DNA of 36,461 nucleotides from Elusimicrobiota bacterium (lineage in GTDB: Bacteria; Elusimicrobiota; Elusimicrobia; Elusimicrobiales; UBA9959), in assembly GCA_016209085.1 (NCBI GenBank), contig JACQWV010000124.1:1-36461 (forward strand), written 5' to 3'. The position numbers were made by a program, and so were the translations under genes. The notes beneath the pieces are model-generated. The model did not search any database. It was given only the letters and a program-made list of their open reading frames with translations, and was not told the origin of the DNA. Positions 1 to 6,581 of the stretch are shown here, one piece after another. The stretch's first letter is position 1. Each line of letters starts with the position of its first letter.

Positions 1-1
1 A

Positions 2-1696
2 AAAAAAATTCTTCTTGTTGACGTTGAATCAAACGAGACGCAGGAACTGAAAAAATTTCTTGAACACCACGGTTACAACGTTCATATCGTGTCCGATTAC
101 CGCTCATCTGTTTCAGCGGTGCAGAACTGGAAGCCCGACCTGGTGATTCTAAACATCTTCATCCGTTCTTTCAGCCCCCTGAACCTTATTGAAGATATTC
201 GGAAAAATCCGTTCACCGAAAACCAGAAGATGCTGATATTGTCCCGTATTCAGAAGATTACGGCGGTCACGGGCCCGTCCCCGGAAGTAAAGGGATATTT
301 AAGCAAGCCCATTGACTTTGAACATCTGAAAGAACTTCTGGTAAAAACAGCCGGCGCGGCAGGCAAAGATTTCCAGATTCCTGTGCTAGTTGCGGACGAC
401 GACCTGGAATTCTGCGACCTTATAAAAATGTTTTTGGAATCCAATTATTACAGGCCGGTAATAGTGACCGACGCGCAGAAAATACTCCAGAAAATCAAGG
501 AAGAAAAACCCTCTTTGATTCTGCTGGATTTAATGATGCCGGGGAAAGACGGTTTCCAGGTTCTGGACGAGCTCCAGGACGAGATAGAGACCTCAAAAAT
601 ACCCATAATCGTGTTAAGCGCGCTCCGCCTGGAATCTTACCAGGAGCGCGGAGCCATGACAGGCCTGCCTGAAATAATATCAAAAGAAATTCCGAAAGAA
701 CTGCTTTTAAACATCATAGAAAAAGAAATAGCGGGCCCGGACCAGCCCTCCGCAGCTCTTGCAATCCAGAAACCGAAAGTTCTGATTGCCGACGACCAGA
801 CCGAACTACTTTACCTGATGAAAGAAACCCTTGAGGAAGCCGGTTTTGAGGTAGTTGTCGCCCATGACGGAGCCGAGGCCCTGAAAGCGGTTTTTGATAC
901 TAACCCGGACATAGCTGTTCTGGATTACAACATGCCCCTAAAAGACGGGCTGGCAGTGGCCGAAGAAATGAAGGAAAATCCTCTTTTCGCGCACATACCC
1001 ATAATAATAGTGACTGCCTTCGGAGAAAAAAAATCAAAACTCAGGGGCTTGAGCATGGGAATTGACGATTACCTTACAAAACCGGTTGACACGGACGAGC
1101 TGATAGCGAGAATAAAAATGATTTTAAAGAGGAACAAGATGGTTCTGGACACCAACCCGCTTTCAAAGCTCCCGGGCAACCCCTCAATACAGGCAAGAAT
1201 AGAGCGGGAGATTTCAAAAAACGTCTCCTTTGCGGTTCTTTATATAGACCTGAATAATTTTAAGGCGTACAACGATTCTTACGGATTTGAAGCCGGCGAC
1301 AGGATCATAAGAGCCACGGCCAACCTTCTCGTGAAATTAACCATACAAAACGAGAAAACCGGCGACTTTATCGGCCATATCGGCGGAGACGATTTTATAG
1401 TCATCACGAGTTTTGATAAAGCGGAAGATTTGTGCAAAAGAATTATAAACGGATTCAATGAAATAGCCCCGTCCTTTTACAACAAAGACGACAGGGAGCG
1501 GGGCCACATAATGTCAACCGACAGGATGGGCAACATCAAAAAATTCCCTTTTCTTTCTATATCAATAGGCGTGGTTCACAACACCATCAGGCGGCTGATT
1601 TCCTTCGCGCAGGTAAGCAACATCGGCACGGAGCTGAAAAAATACGCTAAAGGCTCCTTCGGAAGCAGCTACGTGATTGACAGAAGGAAAGATTAA
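2..1696 (+). CDS. Multi-receiver response regulator with C-terminal GGDEF-like domain (5' partial)
   Basis: The frame is open from base 2, and those first codons already read as a receiver beta-1 strand (KKILLVDVE), so the true start lies outside the window. The 564 visible residues hold three receiver domains (about 1-118, 127-250 and 260-380) and a GGDEF-like domain (about 405-560). Receivers 2 and 3 keep the phospho-acceptor Asp (LILLDLMMP, IAVLDYNMP). Receiver 1 has Asn there (VILNIF), so it probably cannot be phosphorylated in the usual way. The signature loop is GGDDF instead of GGDEF/GGEEF; whether it makes cyclic di-GMP is uncertain, and it may be a degenerate output or binding domain. 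The stop overlaps that of the convergent protease gene through a shared TTAA. Probably a cytoplasmic phosphorelay integrator; its partner kinase is not visible. Confidence 0.9.
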   Translation, partial: KKILLVDVESNETQELKKFLEHHGYNVHIVSDYRSSVSAVQNWKPDLVILNIFIRSFSPLNLIEDIRKNPFTENQKMLILSRIQKITAVTGPSPEVKGYLSKPIDFEHLKELLVKTAGAAGKDFQIPVLVADDDLEFCDLIKMFLESNYYRPVIVTDAQKILQKIKEEKPSLILLDLMMPGKDGFQVLDELQDEIETSKIPIIVLSALRLESYQERGAMTGLPEIISKEIPKELLLNIIEKEIAGPDQPSAALAIQKPKVLIADDQTELLYLMKETLEEAGFEVVVAHDGAEALKAVFDTNPDIAVLDYNMPLKDGLAVAEEMKENPLFAHIPIIIVTAFGEKKSKLRGLSMGIDDYLTKPVDTDELIARIKMILKRNKMVLDTNPLSKLPGNPSIQARIEREISKNVSFAVLYIDLNNFKAYNDSYGFEAGDRIIRATANLLVKLTIQNEKTGDFIGHIGGDDFIVITSFDKAEDLCKRIINGFNEIAPSFYNKDDRERGHIMSTDRMGNIKKFPFLSISIGVVHNTIRRLISFAQVSNIGTELKKYAKGSFGSSYVIDRRKD

Positions 1697-2892
1697 ATTT
1701 TGATAACCGGGGTTTCTATTTCTTCCGGATCCGGGTAATATATGGCTGGTTCAATCCTGCCGGGATTTGTGTCCGGAAGGTAGATGGCGGGCGCCGTTCT
1801 GGTCCTTTGAATGGAATCAACGGCTGATTTTCTGTTTATTTCTTTAAGCGCCTTGCCCAAATCCTCTTTAAATTTTTTCTCCGCATCGGTTTCCTTTATA
1901 AAGGACTCTGCTTCTGAAACCTTTGTGGCATCCTCGCCCCTTCCTTCATCTTGTTTTACCGAATGGGTTTTTCCCGGGTCATACATCCATTCAAGGCCTC
2001 TCGGGTCAATTGCTTCCGGCTCGTCGCCGTTGGGATACGCGTAATCAGTGGCGCCTCTTACAAGAATGCCTTCTATAAGGAAGGTTTTGGCGTTAAAAAC
2101 AGGACTGCCCGAATTCCCGACGAATGTGTCCAGATCAGTCACAAAATACCCGTTTTTTTCAACCTTTCTTATTCTGGCGTTACCGGATATTTTTACAGGC
2201 AGGCCGCTGGGATGGCCTATCACAAAAAGCTCAGTCCCTTTTTCAAGCTTCTGCCCCCTGTTGATTGCTATGGGCTGATGGCTCTCAACCGGTTTATCAA
2301 GCTTTATAAGAGCGTAATCCGGGCCCGCATCGTCAACCTTCCGCGCAATTACTGAACTGCAGGAATAGACCTCTGATTTTGCTATTTCCTTCGGATAAAC
2401 CCCTCTCTGTTTGATTGCAAAACCGAACACCACTTTCATCTTCTCGCAGGGGATTCCGCGCCGGTCCGGTTTCAGACAATGCCCGGCTGTCATAACCGTG
2501 TCTTCGGCCACAAGGCTGCCTGAACATAAGGAACCAACAGGCTGGTCGCCGAATTTCTCGCCTTCCCTGAGATTAAATTTGTCTTCCAGCGTCTTTGTTT
2601 TCAAAGAGTAGGCTGTCCCGGCTGAATTTAATTCAAGCTGACTCTCGTGCCAGATGGACACCACTGAGGTGGCAAATGCCGACATAAGAACGTCCCGATG
2701 ATTGCCGCTGTTAAAATATTCATGAAAATCTTTTCTGTCGTCGTCGCCGTAAATGCTTACCTTTATTATGTCTCCGGCATTAAGAGCCAGGACAGTCGTC
2801 GGCATAGCCTCCAACACCTGCGGCCGCAGAGCGGCTGTTCCGAAAGAGAAAACCGCCATGACTGCCGCTGCGCCATAGAGTTTCAGTTTCAT
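1693..2892 (-). CDS. Secreted trypsin-like serine protease (S1/V8 type)
   Basis: 399 residues with an N-terminal signal peptide (hydrophobic stretch about 7-22). The catalytic triad of a chymotrypsin-fold protease is visible: His138 in TAGHC, Asp192 in DYALIKL and Ser261 in GNSGSPVF. The GNSGSP form resembles the V8/glutamyl-endopeptidase branch and trypsin-like peptidases of bacterial envelopes. Cys123/Cys139 and Cys149/Cys168 could form disulfides, consistent with export. After the protease domain there is a charged coiled-coil-prone stretch (about 310-360) and a proline-rich tail with two PAIYxPD repeats, perhaps a surface or cell-wall spacer. The start ATG follows GGAGG by about 12 bases. 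A candidate promoter lies just upstream. Substrate unknown. Confidence 0.88.
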   Translation of the reverse strand: MKLKLYGAAAVMAVFSFGTAALRPQVLEAMPTTVLALNAGDIIKVSIYGDDDRKDFHEYFNSGNHRDVLMSAFATSVVSIWHESQLELNSAGTAYSLKTKTLEDKFNLREGEKFGDQPVGSLCSGSLVAEDTVMTAGHCLKPDRRGIPCEKMKVVFGFAIKQRGVYPKEIAKSEVYSCSSVIARKVDDAGPDYALIKLDKPVESHQPIAINRGQKLEKGTELFVIGHPSGLPVKISGNARIRKVEKNGYFVTDLDTFVGNSGSPVFNAKTFLIEGILVRGATDYAYPNGDEPEAIDPRGLEWMYDPGKTHSVKQDEGRGEDATKVSEAESFIKETDAEKKFKEDLGKALKEINRKSAVDSIQRTRTAPAIYLPDTNPGRIEPAIYYPDPEEIETPVIKI

Positions 2893-2915
2893 AATTTTCT
2901 ACTGCCTCCAATAAT

Positions 2916-2944
2916 AGCGTAGCCCCGGTCTTGACAAAAGTCAA
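2916..2944 (-). promoter_or_regulatory. Candidate sigma-70-type promoter of the protease gene
   Basis: On the minus strand TTGACT is followed after 17 bases by TACGCT, about 24 bases upstream of the protease ATG. The -35 hexamer is part of a small palindrome (CTTGAC, four-base loop, GTCAAG; 2930-2945). A second hairpin (GGTCCTAT/ATAGGACC, 2953-2974) lies just upstream. The match is by eye. Confidence 0.45.
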
Positions 2945-2974
2945 GGTTTTTGGGTCCTATCCGTCAATAGGACC
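2930..2974. repeat. Two adjacent small hairpins between divergent genes
   Basis: CTTGAC/GTCAAG (2930-2945) and GGTCCTAT/ATAGGACC (2953-2974) sit in the intergenic region between the divergent protease gene and the membrane-protein gene. CCGGT before them and ACCGG after them could close a three-way junction. They may act as an operator or a structured leader; no known riboswitch class was recognised. Confidence 0.4.
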
Positions 2975-3026
2975 AAAGGGCACCGGCTGGACGACTCGTT
3001 GCGCGGGAACTTTGTAAAATGTGGGT

Positions 3027-3728
3027 ATGTGCAAAAAACTTGCCTGGCCCGCTGTTTTTGGCATTGCAATGGGATTCCTGGAAGCGGCCGCTGTTGTGTA
3101 TTTAAGACAGATGTTTTACCCCGAAGGATTCAAATTCCCCCTTGCTCCCATAAAACCGGACATCATTCTCTTAACGGAAATACTCAGGGAAGCCGCCACC
3201 CTGATTATGCTTATTTCCATTGCCTGCATACAGGCAAGGAGGCTTATTGTTCGTTTTGCGTATTTTATTTTCGTTTTCGGCATATGGGATATCTTTTATT
3301 ATATATTCCTTAAATTAGCGCTGAACTGGCCTGTTTCTGTCTTTGACTGGGATATCCTTTTCCTTATTCCCATTGTCTGGACAGGTCCGGTGATTGCGCC
3401 TGTCATATGTTCCCTTACCATGATCGGCCTTGCCGGAGAAATACTCTATTTTGAAGAAAAGGGCATTATTGCCCGGTTTGAGGCTCTGGAATGGGCTCTT
3501 TTGATTTGCGGCGCGTTTTTAATATTCCTTTCGTTTATACGGGATTTCGGCCTCATTATTCTAAAAAACAATTTCCTGCCCAGAATACCCTCTCTTATAA
3601 ACGACCCCGAATTCATCCGCCTCCTTTCAGCCTATGTTCCATGGTCTTTCAACTGGCCACTGTTCTGGGCAGGAGAAGCGCTGATTCTCGGGGCGTGCCT
3701 GATATTTGCAAAAAAACGCAAATACTGA
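3027..3728 (+). CDS. Polytopic inner-membrane protein of unknown function
   Basis: About 233 residues from the ATG at 3027 (a GTG at 3021 in the same frame is an alternative start). Six or so hydrophobic segments are visible, for example FGIAMGFLEAAAVVYL, AATLIMLISIACI, YFIFVFGIWDIFYYIFL, a long stretch around LFLIPIVWTGPVIAPVICSL, LLICGAFLIFLSF and LFWAGEALILGACLIF, followed by a basic end. I do not recognise the family. The stop codon TGA (3726-3728) is inside the outer end of an inverted-repeat element that starts at 3723, so the present C-terminus (KKRKY) may have been set by that insertion. Confidence 0.75.
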   Translation: MCKKLAWPAVFGIAMGFLEAAAVVYLRQMFYPEGFKFPLAPIKPDIILLTEILREAATLIMLISIACIQARRLIVRFAYFIFVFGIWDIFYYIFLKLALNWPVSVFDWDILFLIPIVWTGPVIAPVICSLTMIGLAGEILYFEEKGIIARFEALEWALLICGAFLIFLSFIRDFGLIILKNNFLPRIPSLINDPEFIRLLSAYVPWSFNWPLFWAGEALILGACLIFAKKRKY

Positions 3729-3991
3729 GCTTCGCAGAAATAATGGATACGCTGGCTGAGCCGATTTTTGAGCGAGACAAGGAGTGAGGAGCGAGCATAT
3801 CTTTTGATATGTAAGCGACGAACGACGCAGTTGCAGCCGAAAAGCGGCCAGCCCCAAAGGGGAGGCTCATATTTGGCCGTCTGCTGCGTTGCTCCTCATT
3901 CACATAGCAAACGCTATGCTCATTCGTCGCGCCTTGCATCCAATCCAAATCTGAGCCTCCAACGTATCCATTATTTCTGCGAAGCTCAGTA
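3723..3991 (+). mobile_element. Hairpin-rich inverted-repeat element, copy 1 (MITE-like, most intact)
   Basis: A 269-bp element bounded by perfect 29-bp terminal inverted repeats (3723-3751 and 3963-3991) that begin TACTGAGCTTCGCAGAAATA. There is no coding sequence. Internal stem-loops are CATATC-TTTT-GATATG on the left and CATAGC-AAAC-GCTATG on the right, with a GCCG-AAAA-CGGC-type hairpin in the middle. TA at both outer edges would fit a TA target duplication, as made by Tc1/mariner/IS630-type transposases; that link is inferred. Three relatives lie at 4554, 6312 (inverted) and 36148. Confidence 0.85.
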
Positions 3992-4020
3992 AAAACCCCG
4001 CCCTTTTTCAAGAGCGGGGT
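3991..4020 (-). terminator. Rho-independent terminator of the SWIB gene
   Basis: Read on the minus strand, a stem ACCCCGC/GCGGGGT (3995-4020) is followed directly by a run of T residues (A residues at 3991-3995 on the plus strand). It begins about 22 bases after the SWIB stop codon. The T-run joins the end of hairpin element copy 1. Confidence 0.75.
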
Positions 4021-4042
4021 TATATTTTCAGTTCAAGCAGGA

Positions 4043-4303
4043 TTATTTCGCGTGTTTGGCAATCAGTTTTGCAAGATCAAACATGCTGACCTGTTTCTTT
4101 CCGCTAAAAAGCTTTGAAAGCTTTTCGTCAGAATTTATCATCCTCTTGTTTTTTTTGTCCTGAAGGCCGTTTCTCTTGATGTATGCCCAGAGTTTTTTTA
4201 CGATTTCGGTTCTCGGCATTGATTTATTGCCCACCACTTCAGCAAGAGTGGAGTCCGGCGTAAGAGGAGTCATGAACTTTGAGTTTGTTTTCGTTGCTGG
4301 CAT
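4043..4303 (-). CDS. SWIB/MDM2-domain protein
   Basis: 86 residues that are almost entirely one SWIB domain (about 12-84): LTPDSTLAEVVG, then MPRTEIVKKLWAYIKRNGLQD, then the INSDEKLSKLF and VSMFDLAKLIAKH helices. SWIB folds are known from eukaryotic chromatin remodellers and MDM2, and occur as small stand-alone proteins in chlamydiae, plant organelles and scattered bacteria, where a nucleoid or DNA-topology role is suspected but not settled. The N-terminus is basic. The ATG follows a GGAGG ribosome-binding site. The gene has its own consensus promoter upstream and a terminator downstream, so it is probably monocistronic and well expressed. Confidence 0.9.
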   Translation of the reverse strand: MPATKTNSKFMTPLTPDSTLAEVVGNKSMPRTEIVKKLWAYIKRNGLQDKKNKRMINSDEKLSKLFSGKKQVSMFDLAKLIAKHAK

Positions 4304-4352
4304 TTACTTGTCCTCCCTGATACTGTTTCTCCCTATATACTACGTATCTTAC

Positions 4353-4381
4353 ATATTAATATTTCCCAATGGAGTTGTCAA
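4353..4381 (-). promoter_or_regulatory. Consensus sigma-70 promoter for the SWIB gene
   Basis: Minus strand TTGACA, exactly 17 bases, then TAATAT, about 50 bases upstream of the SWIB start codon. This is the best promoter match seen in the window. Confidence 0.75.
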
Positions 4382-4423
4382 TAGAAAAATTTGGTTTTTG
4401 GAGATAAGGGGCGGATGCGACAA

Positions 4424-4495
4424 AGGCGCGGGTCGGAATTGAACCGACGCATAGCAGTTTTGCAGACTGCTGCCTTACCACTTGGCTACCGCGCC
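4424..4495 (-). tRNA. tRNA-Cys (GCA)
   Basis: The minus strand folds as a cloverleaf: acceptor GGCGCGG/CCGCGCC, D-arm GCC/GGC, anticodon stem GCAGT/ACTGC with loop CTGCAAA (anticodon GCA), T-arm GTCGG/CCGAC with TTCAATT, and a U discriminator. The 3' CCA is not encoded. It lies just upstream of the SWIB promoter on the same strand. Confidence 0.95.
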
Positions 4496-4504
4496 CTAAC
4501 TCAA

Positions 4505-4534
4505 ATACTACAAAAATTCATTGGCGCGGCTCAA
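4505..4534 (-). promoter_or_regulatory. Candidate promoter for tRNA-Cys
   Basis: Minus strand TTGAGC, 18 bases, TAGTAT, ending 9 bases before the first base of the tRNA. Position and spacing fit a tRNA promoter. Confidence 0.5.
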
Positions 4535-4553
4535 TAAAACCGGTTTTTGGAGC

Positions 4554-4756
4554 TACTGAGCTACGTATAAATAATTGCACACTTGGCTGAGCCGACCCCG
4601 CACATGATGCGGGGCAAGAAACGAGGAGCGCGCATAACTTGGGTTATGTAAGCGACGAGTGACGCAGCCCTTCGACTTCGCTCAGGGTGGTGAGCTTGCC
4701 GAACCATCGCAGCCGAAAAGCCTCCAACGTATCCATTATTTAGTGAAAGCTCAGTA
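4554..4756 (+). mobile_element. Hairpin-rich inverted-repeat element, copy 2 (internally deleted and invaded)
   Basis: It starts TACTGAG and ends CTCAGTA like copy 1, but most of the right half is missing (AGCCGAAAAG is followed directly by CCTCCAACG). The left hairpin is CATAAC-TTGG-GTTATG. Two extra palindromes are present: CCCCGCA-TGA-TGCGGGG-like at about 4595-4615, and a roughly 39-bp imperfect palindrome at 4668-4706 beginning CCCTTCGACTTCG, which interrupts sequence continuous in copy 1. TA flanks both ends. Confidence 0.75.
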
Positions 4757-4861
4757 TTATCCTTTTGTCAAGTATCCCCCAAACAAATTGCGGGGATGCG
4801 CGGTTTTGAGCCACCTGTGGGAGCCCTGTTTTTGCTAAAATTTATATATGGAGGTTCCATT

Positions 4862-5926
4862 ATGCTTAAACTAATTTTCCTGATTTTTACTGCCCTGCTA
4901 ATCCATAGTAATGTGTTTGCTAAAACCATTCACCTGAAAGACGGCGTGACAATAGAAGGAACCATTGAGGGGGAAATGGACAACCACATTGTGGTCAGAA
5001 CCGATTACGGCATTCTCAACATAGAAAAAGACAAAATCCAGCCGGACTCTATTTCTGCTTCTGATTTCATTCCCGAAGTGGTGTCAACGGCGCCGTATTC
5101 CTCCTCTGTTTCTTCTGGAACCGAACCGGCGGACAAGCCTGCCCCGTCTCCGGAATATATTTTTAAAACCCTGATGATAAGCACCTGGTCTTTCCATGAA
5201 ACCTATTTAAAAAACGGGGTTTTAATCGCTACTGCGGCATTTGACAACGATAAAAATCTCCTGTCTTTGGAAGGAACAATAGCAGATGGGACTTATTTTG
5301 AGTTTTATGAAAACGGAAACATAAAAACCGAAAAAACAATCCTTAACTTAAAAGAACATGGTCCTGTAAAAGTTTATTTTCCAAACGGCATTTTGCAGAG
5401 CAAGGCCTATTATCTGGAAGGGAAACTAAACGGAACGGTTGAAACCTTCAGCGACACGGGAAAGCTTCTGTTTGAGCAGAATTTCAAAAACGGCATGCCG
5501 CACGGATATTTCAGAACTTTTGACGAGGCCGGCAATATTAAATCCGAAACCTATTACCTTGAGGGAAGAATGGCCGAGCCCCCGAAGCCCGGGCAGCCGG
5601 TCGTTGAACAGAAGACGGCAAAAGAATCCCATGCCCCGGAACCGCCCATGACCACGAAGGTCTACAGAATTGCCCGCGGGGAAATGATTAAATTCTATCT
5701 GAACGGCAAATATGCGGCAAAAATCACCCTGGATAAAGAACACAACCTGATTGCAAAAGAAGGGAAACTGGAAGGCGGCATTGTGAAATCTTATTCAAAA
5801 GACGGAAAACTTGAAAAGGAATTCACTTTTGCCAATAACGAACTTACGGAACTTAAAATTTACAATCCGGACGGAAGCCTAAAGGAATCCTTCGGATATT
5901 CCGAAAACAAAGCAGTTAAGAAATAA
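4862..5926 (+). CDS. Secreted MORN-repeat protein (YwqK-like)
   Basis: The ATG at 4862 is chosen because GGAGG lies 9 bases upstream and the protein then begins with a clean signal peptide (MLKLIFLIFTALLIHSNVFA). The 354-residue product has an N-terminal beta-rich segment (KTIHLKDGVTIEGTIEG). Two clusters of MORN_2-type repeats follow, each about 23 residues with the pattern YFENGNIKxExxY/F..G..G: FYENGNIKTE, YFPNGILQSKAYYLEGKLNG, FSDTGKLLFEQNFKNGMPHG, FDEAGNIKSETYYLEGRM, then YSKDGKLEKEF and YNPDGSLKESF near the end. A Pro-rich linker separates the clusters. Similar proteins are often annotated as YwqK-family antitoxins, but no toxin gene is nearby. Location is probably periplasmic or cell surface; function unknown. 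Confidence 0.8.
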   Translation: MLKLIFLIFTALLIHSNVFAKTIHLKDGVTIEGTIEGEMDNHIVVRTDYGILNIEKDKIQPDSISASDFIPEVVSTAPYSSSVSSGTEPADKPAPSPEYIFKTLMISTWSFHETYLKNGVLIATAAFDNDKNLLSLEGTIADGTYFEFYENGNIKTEKTILNLKEHGPVKVYFPNGILQSKAYYLEGKLNGTVETFSDTGKLLFEQNFKNGMPHGYFRTFDEAGNIKSETYYLEGRMAEPPKPGQPVVEQKTAKESHAPEPPMTTKVYRIARGEMIKFYLNGKYAAKITLDKEHNLIAKEGKLEGGIVKSYSKDGKLEKEFTFANNELTELKIYNPDGSLKESFGYSENKAVKK

Positions 5927-5929
5927 AAA

Positions 5930-6005
5930 TTGCCCCCGGTAGGACTTGAACCTACGACCCTCCCGTTATGAGCGGGATGCTCTAACCAACTGAGCTACAG
6001 GGGCA
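5930..6005 (-). tRNA. tRNA with CAU anticodon (Met elongator or Ile2)
   Basis: Minus-strand cloverleaf: acceptor TGCCCCT/GGGGGCA with discriminator A, D-arm GCTC/GAGC, anticodon stem CCCGC/GCGGG-type with loop containing CAT, and T-arm GTAGG/CCTAC. The U1-A72 pair argues against the initiator. CAU is read as Met, or as Ile when modified to lysidine by TilS; the sequence alone does not decide. No CCA is encoded. It ends 3 bases from the stop of the convergent MORN gene. Confidence 0.93.
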
Positions 6006-6311
6006 TTTATCGCATCCCGCCTATGGCGGGACGGTTTACCGCTATTTTGTAAATATCAATTTTAGCAAATTTGTTTATTTTGAAAATTTCAGCCGTTTCT
6101 TGTGACATGCCTGCCTGACGGCGCATAGCATCTTGCTCATCGGCAGTCAGGTGGTTTGCCCGCTCCTCCGACCTGCCCTTCTAAGCCTTGCCCGGCCTTC
6201 GTAGCCGAAGCGGCTGTCTCTCAAAATTCAACATTTAAAATTCATAATTCCCGAATTCTAACTGCAGAATTCGGGTTAGTGCTGGTGGGTCTCTAATTCC
6301 TGTCCGAACAA
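6006..6311. other. Gene-free interval of palindromic debris
   Basis: About 300 bases with no credible gene. It contains TCCCGCC/GGCGGGA (about 6014-6030), a longer imperfect hairpin around CTGAC/GTCAG (about 6116-6150), GGCCTTCGTAGCCGAAGC (about 6196-6213) and the EcoRI-like palindrome listed at 6250. It ends at hairpin element copy 3. Confidence 0.6.
6250..6275. repeat. 26-bp palindrome, family B copy 1
   Basis: CCCGAATTC and GAATTCGGG flank the 8-base centre TAACTGCA, followed by TTAG. A diverged twin is at 13232-13257 (CCCAAATTC/GAATTTGGG, centre CAACTGAA). The arms differ by a paired G/C to A/T change in both halves. Confidence 0.65.
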
Positions 6312-6581
6312 ACTGAGCTTTCGCTAAATAATGGGCACGTTGGAGGCTCAGATTTGGATTAGATGCAAGGCGCTCCGAGGAAGGCGCACTTGAAAAGTGC
6401 GTCTACGAAGGAGCAACGCAGCAGACGGTCAAATATGAGCCTCCCTTTAGGGCTGGCCGCTTTTCGGCTGCGACTGCGTCGTTCGTCGCTTACATATCAA
6501 ACGATATGCTCGCTCCTCACTTCTTGTCTCGCTCAAAAATCGGCTCAGCCAGCGTATCCATTATTTAGCGAAAGCTCAGTA
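6312..6581 (-). mobile_element. Hairpin-rich inverted-repeat element, copy 3 (inverted)
   Basis: Same family as the copy at 3723, in opposite orientation; it ends GCTCAGTA at 6581. One inner hairpin is CATATC-AAAC-GATATG. In the other slot the CATAGC stem-loop of copy 1 is replaced by a different hairpin (GCGCACTT...AAGTGCGT, about 6382-6402). The left flank is AA rather than TA. The right end forms the 3' end of the nifS gene. Confidence 0.82.

Noticed and set aside
2930-3005. Possible riboswitch or three-way-junction RNA upstream of the protease or membrane-protein gene
   Set aside because: Two hairpins and a possible closing stem are visible, but no conserved core of a known riboswitch class was recognised. 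Kept only as small hairpins.
4862-5926. YwqK-type antitoxin of a toxin-antitoxin pair
   Set aside because: MORN repeats match, but there is a signal peptide and no partner gene; the neighbours are tRNAs and a repeat element.
3723-6581. CRISPR array made of the repeated segments
   Set aside because: The repeats are long inverted-repeat elements with unequal spacing and orientation; there are no short direct repeats with unique spacers and no cas genes.
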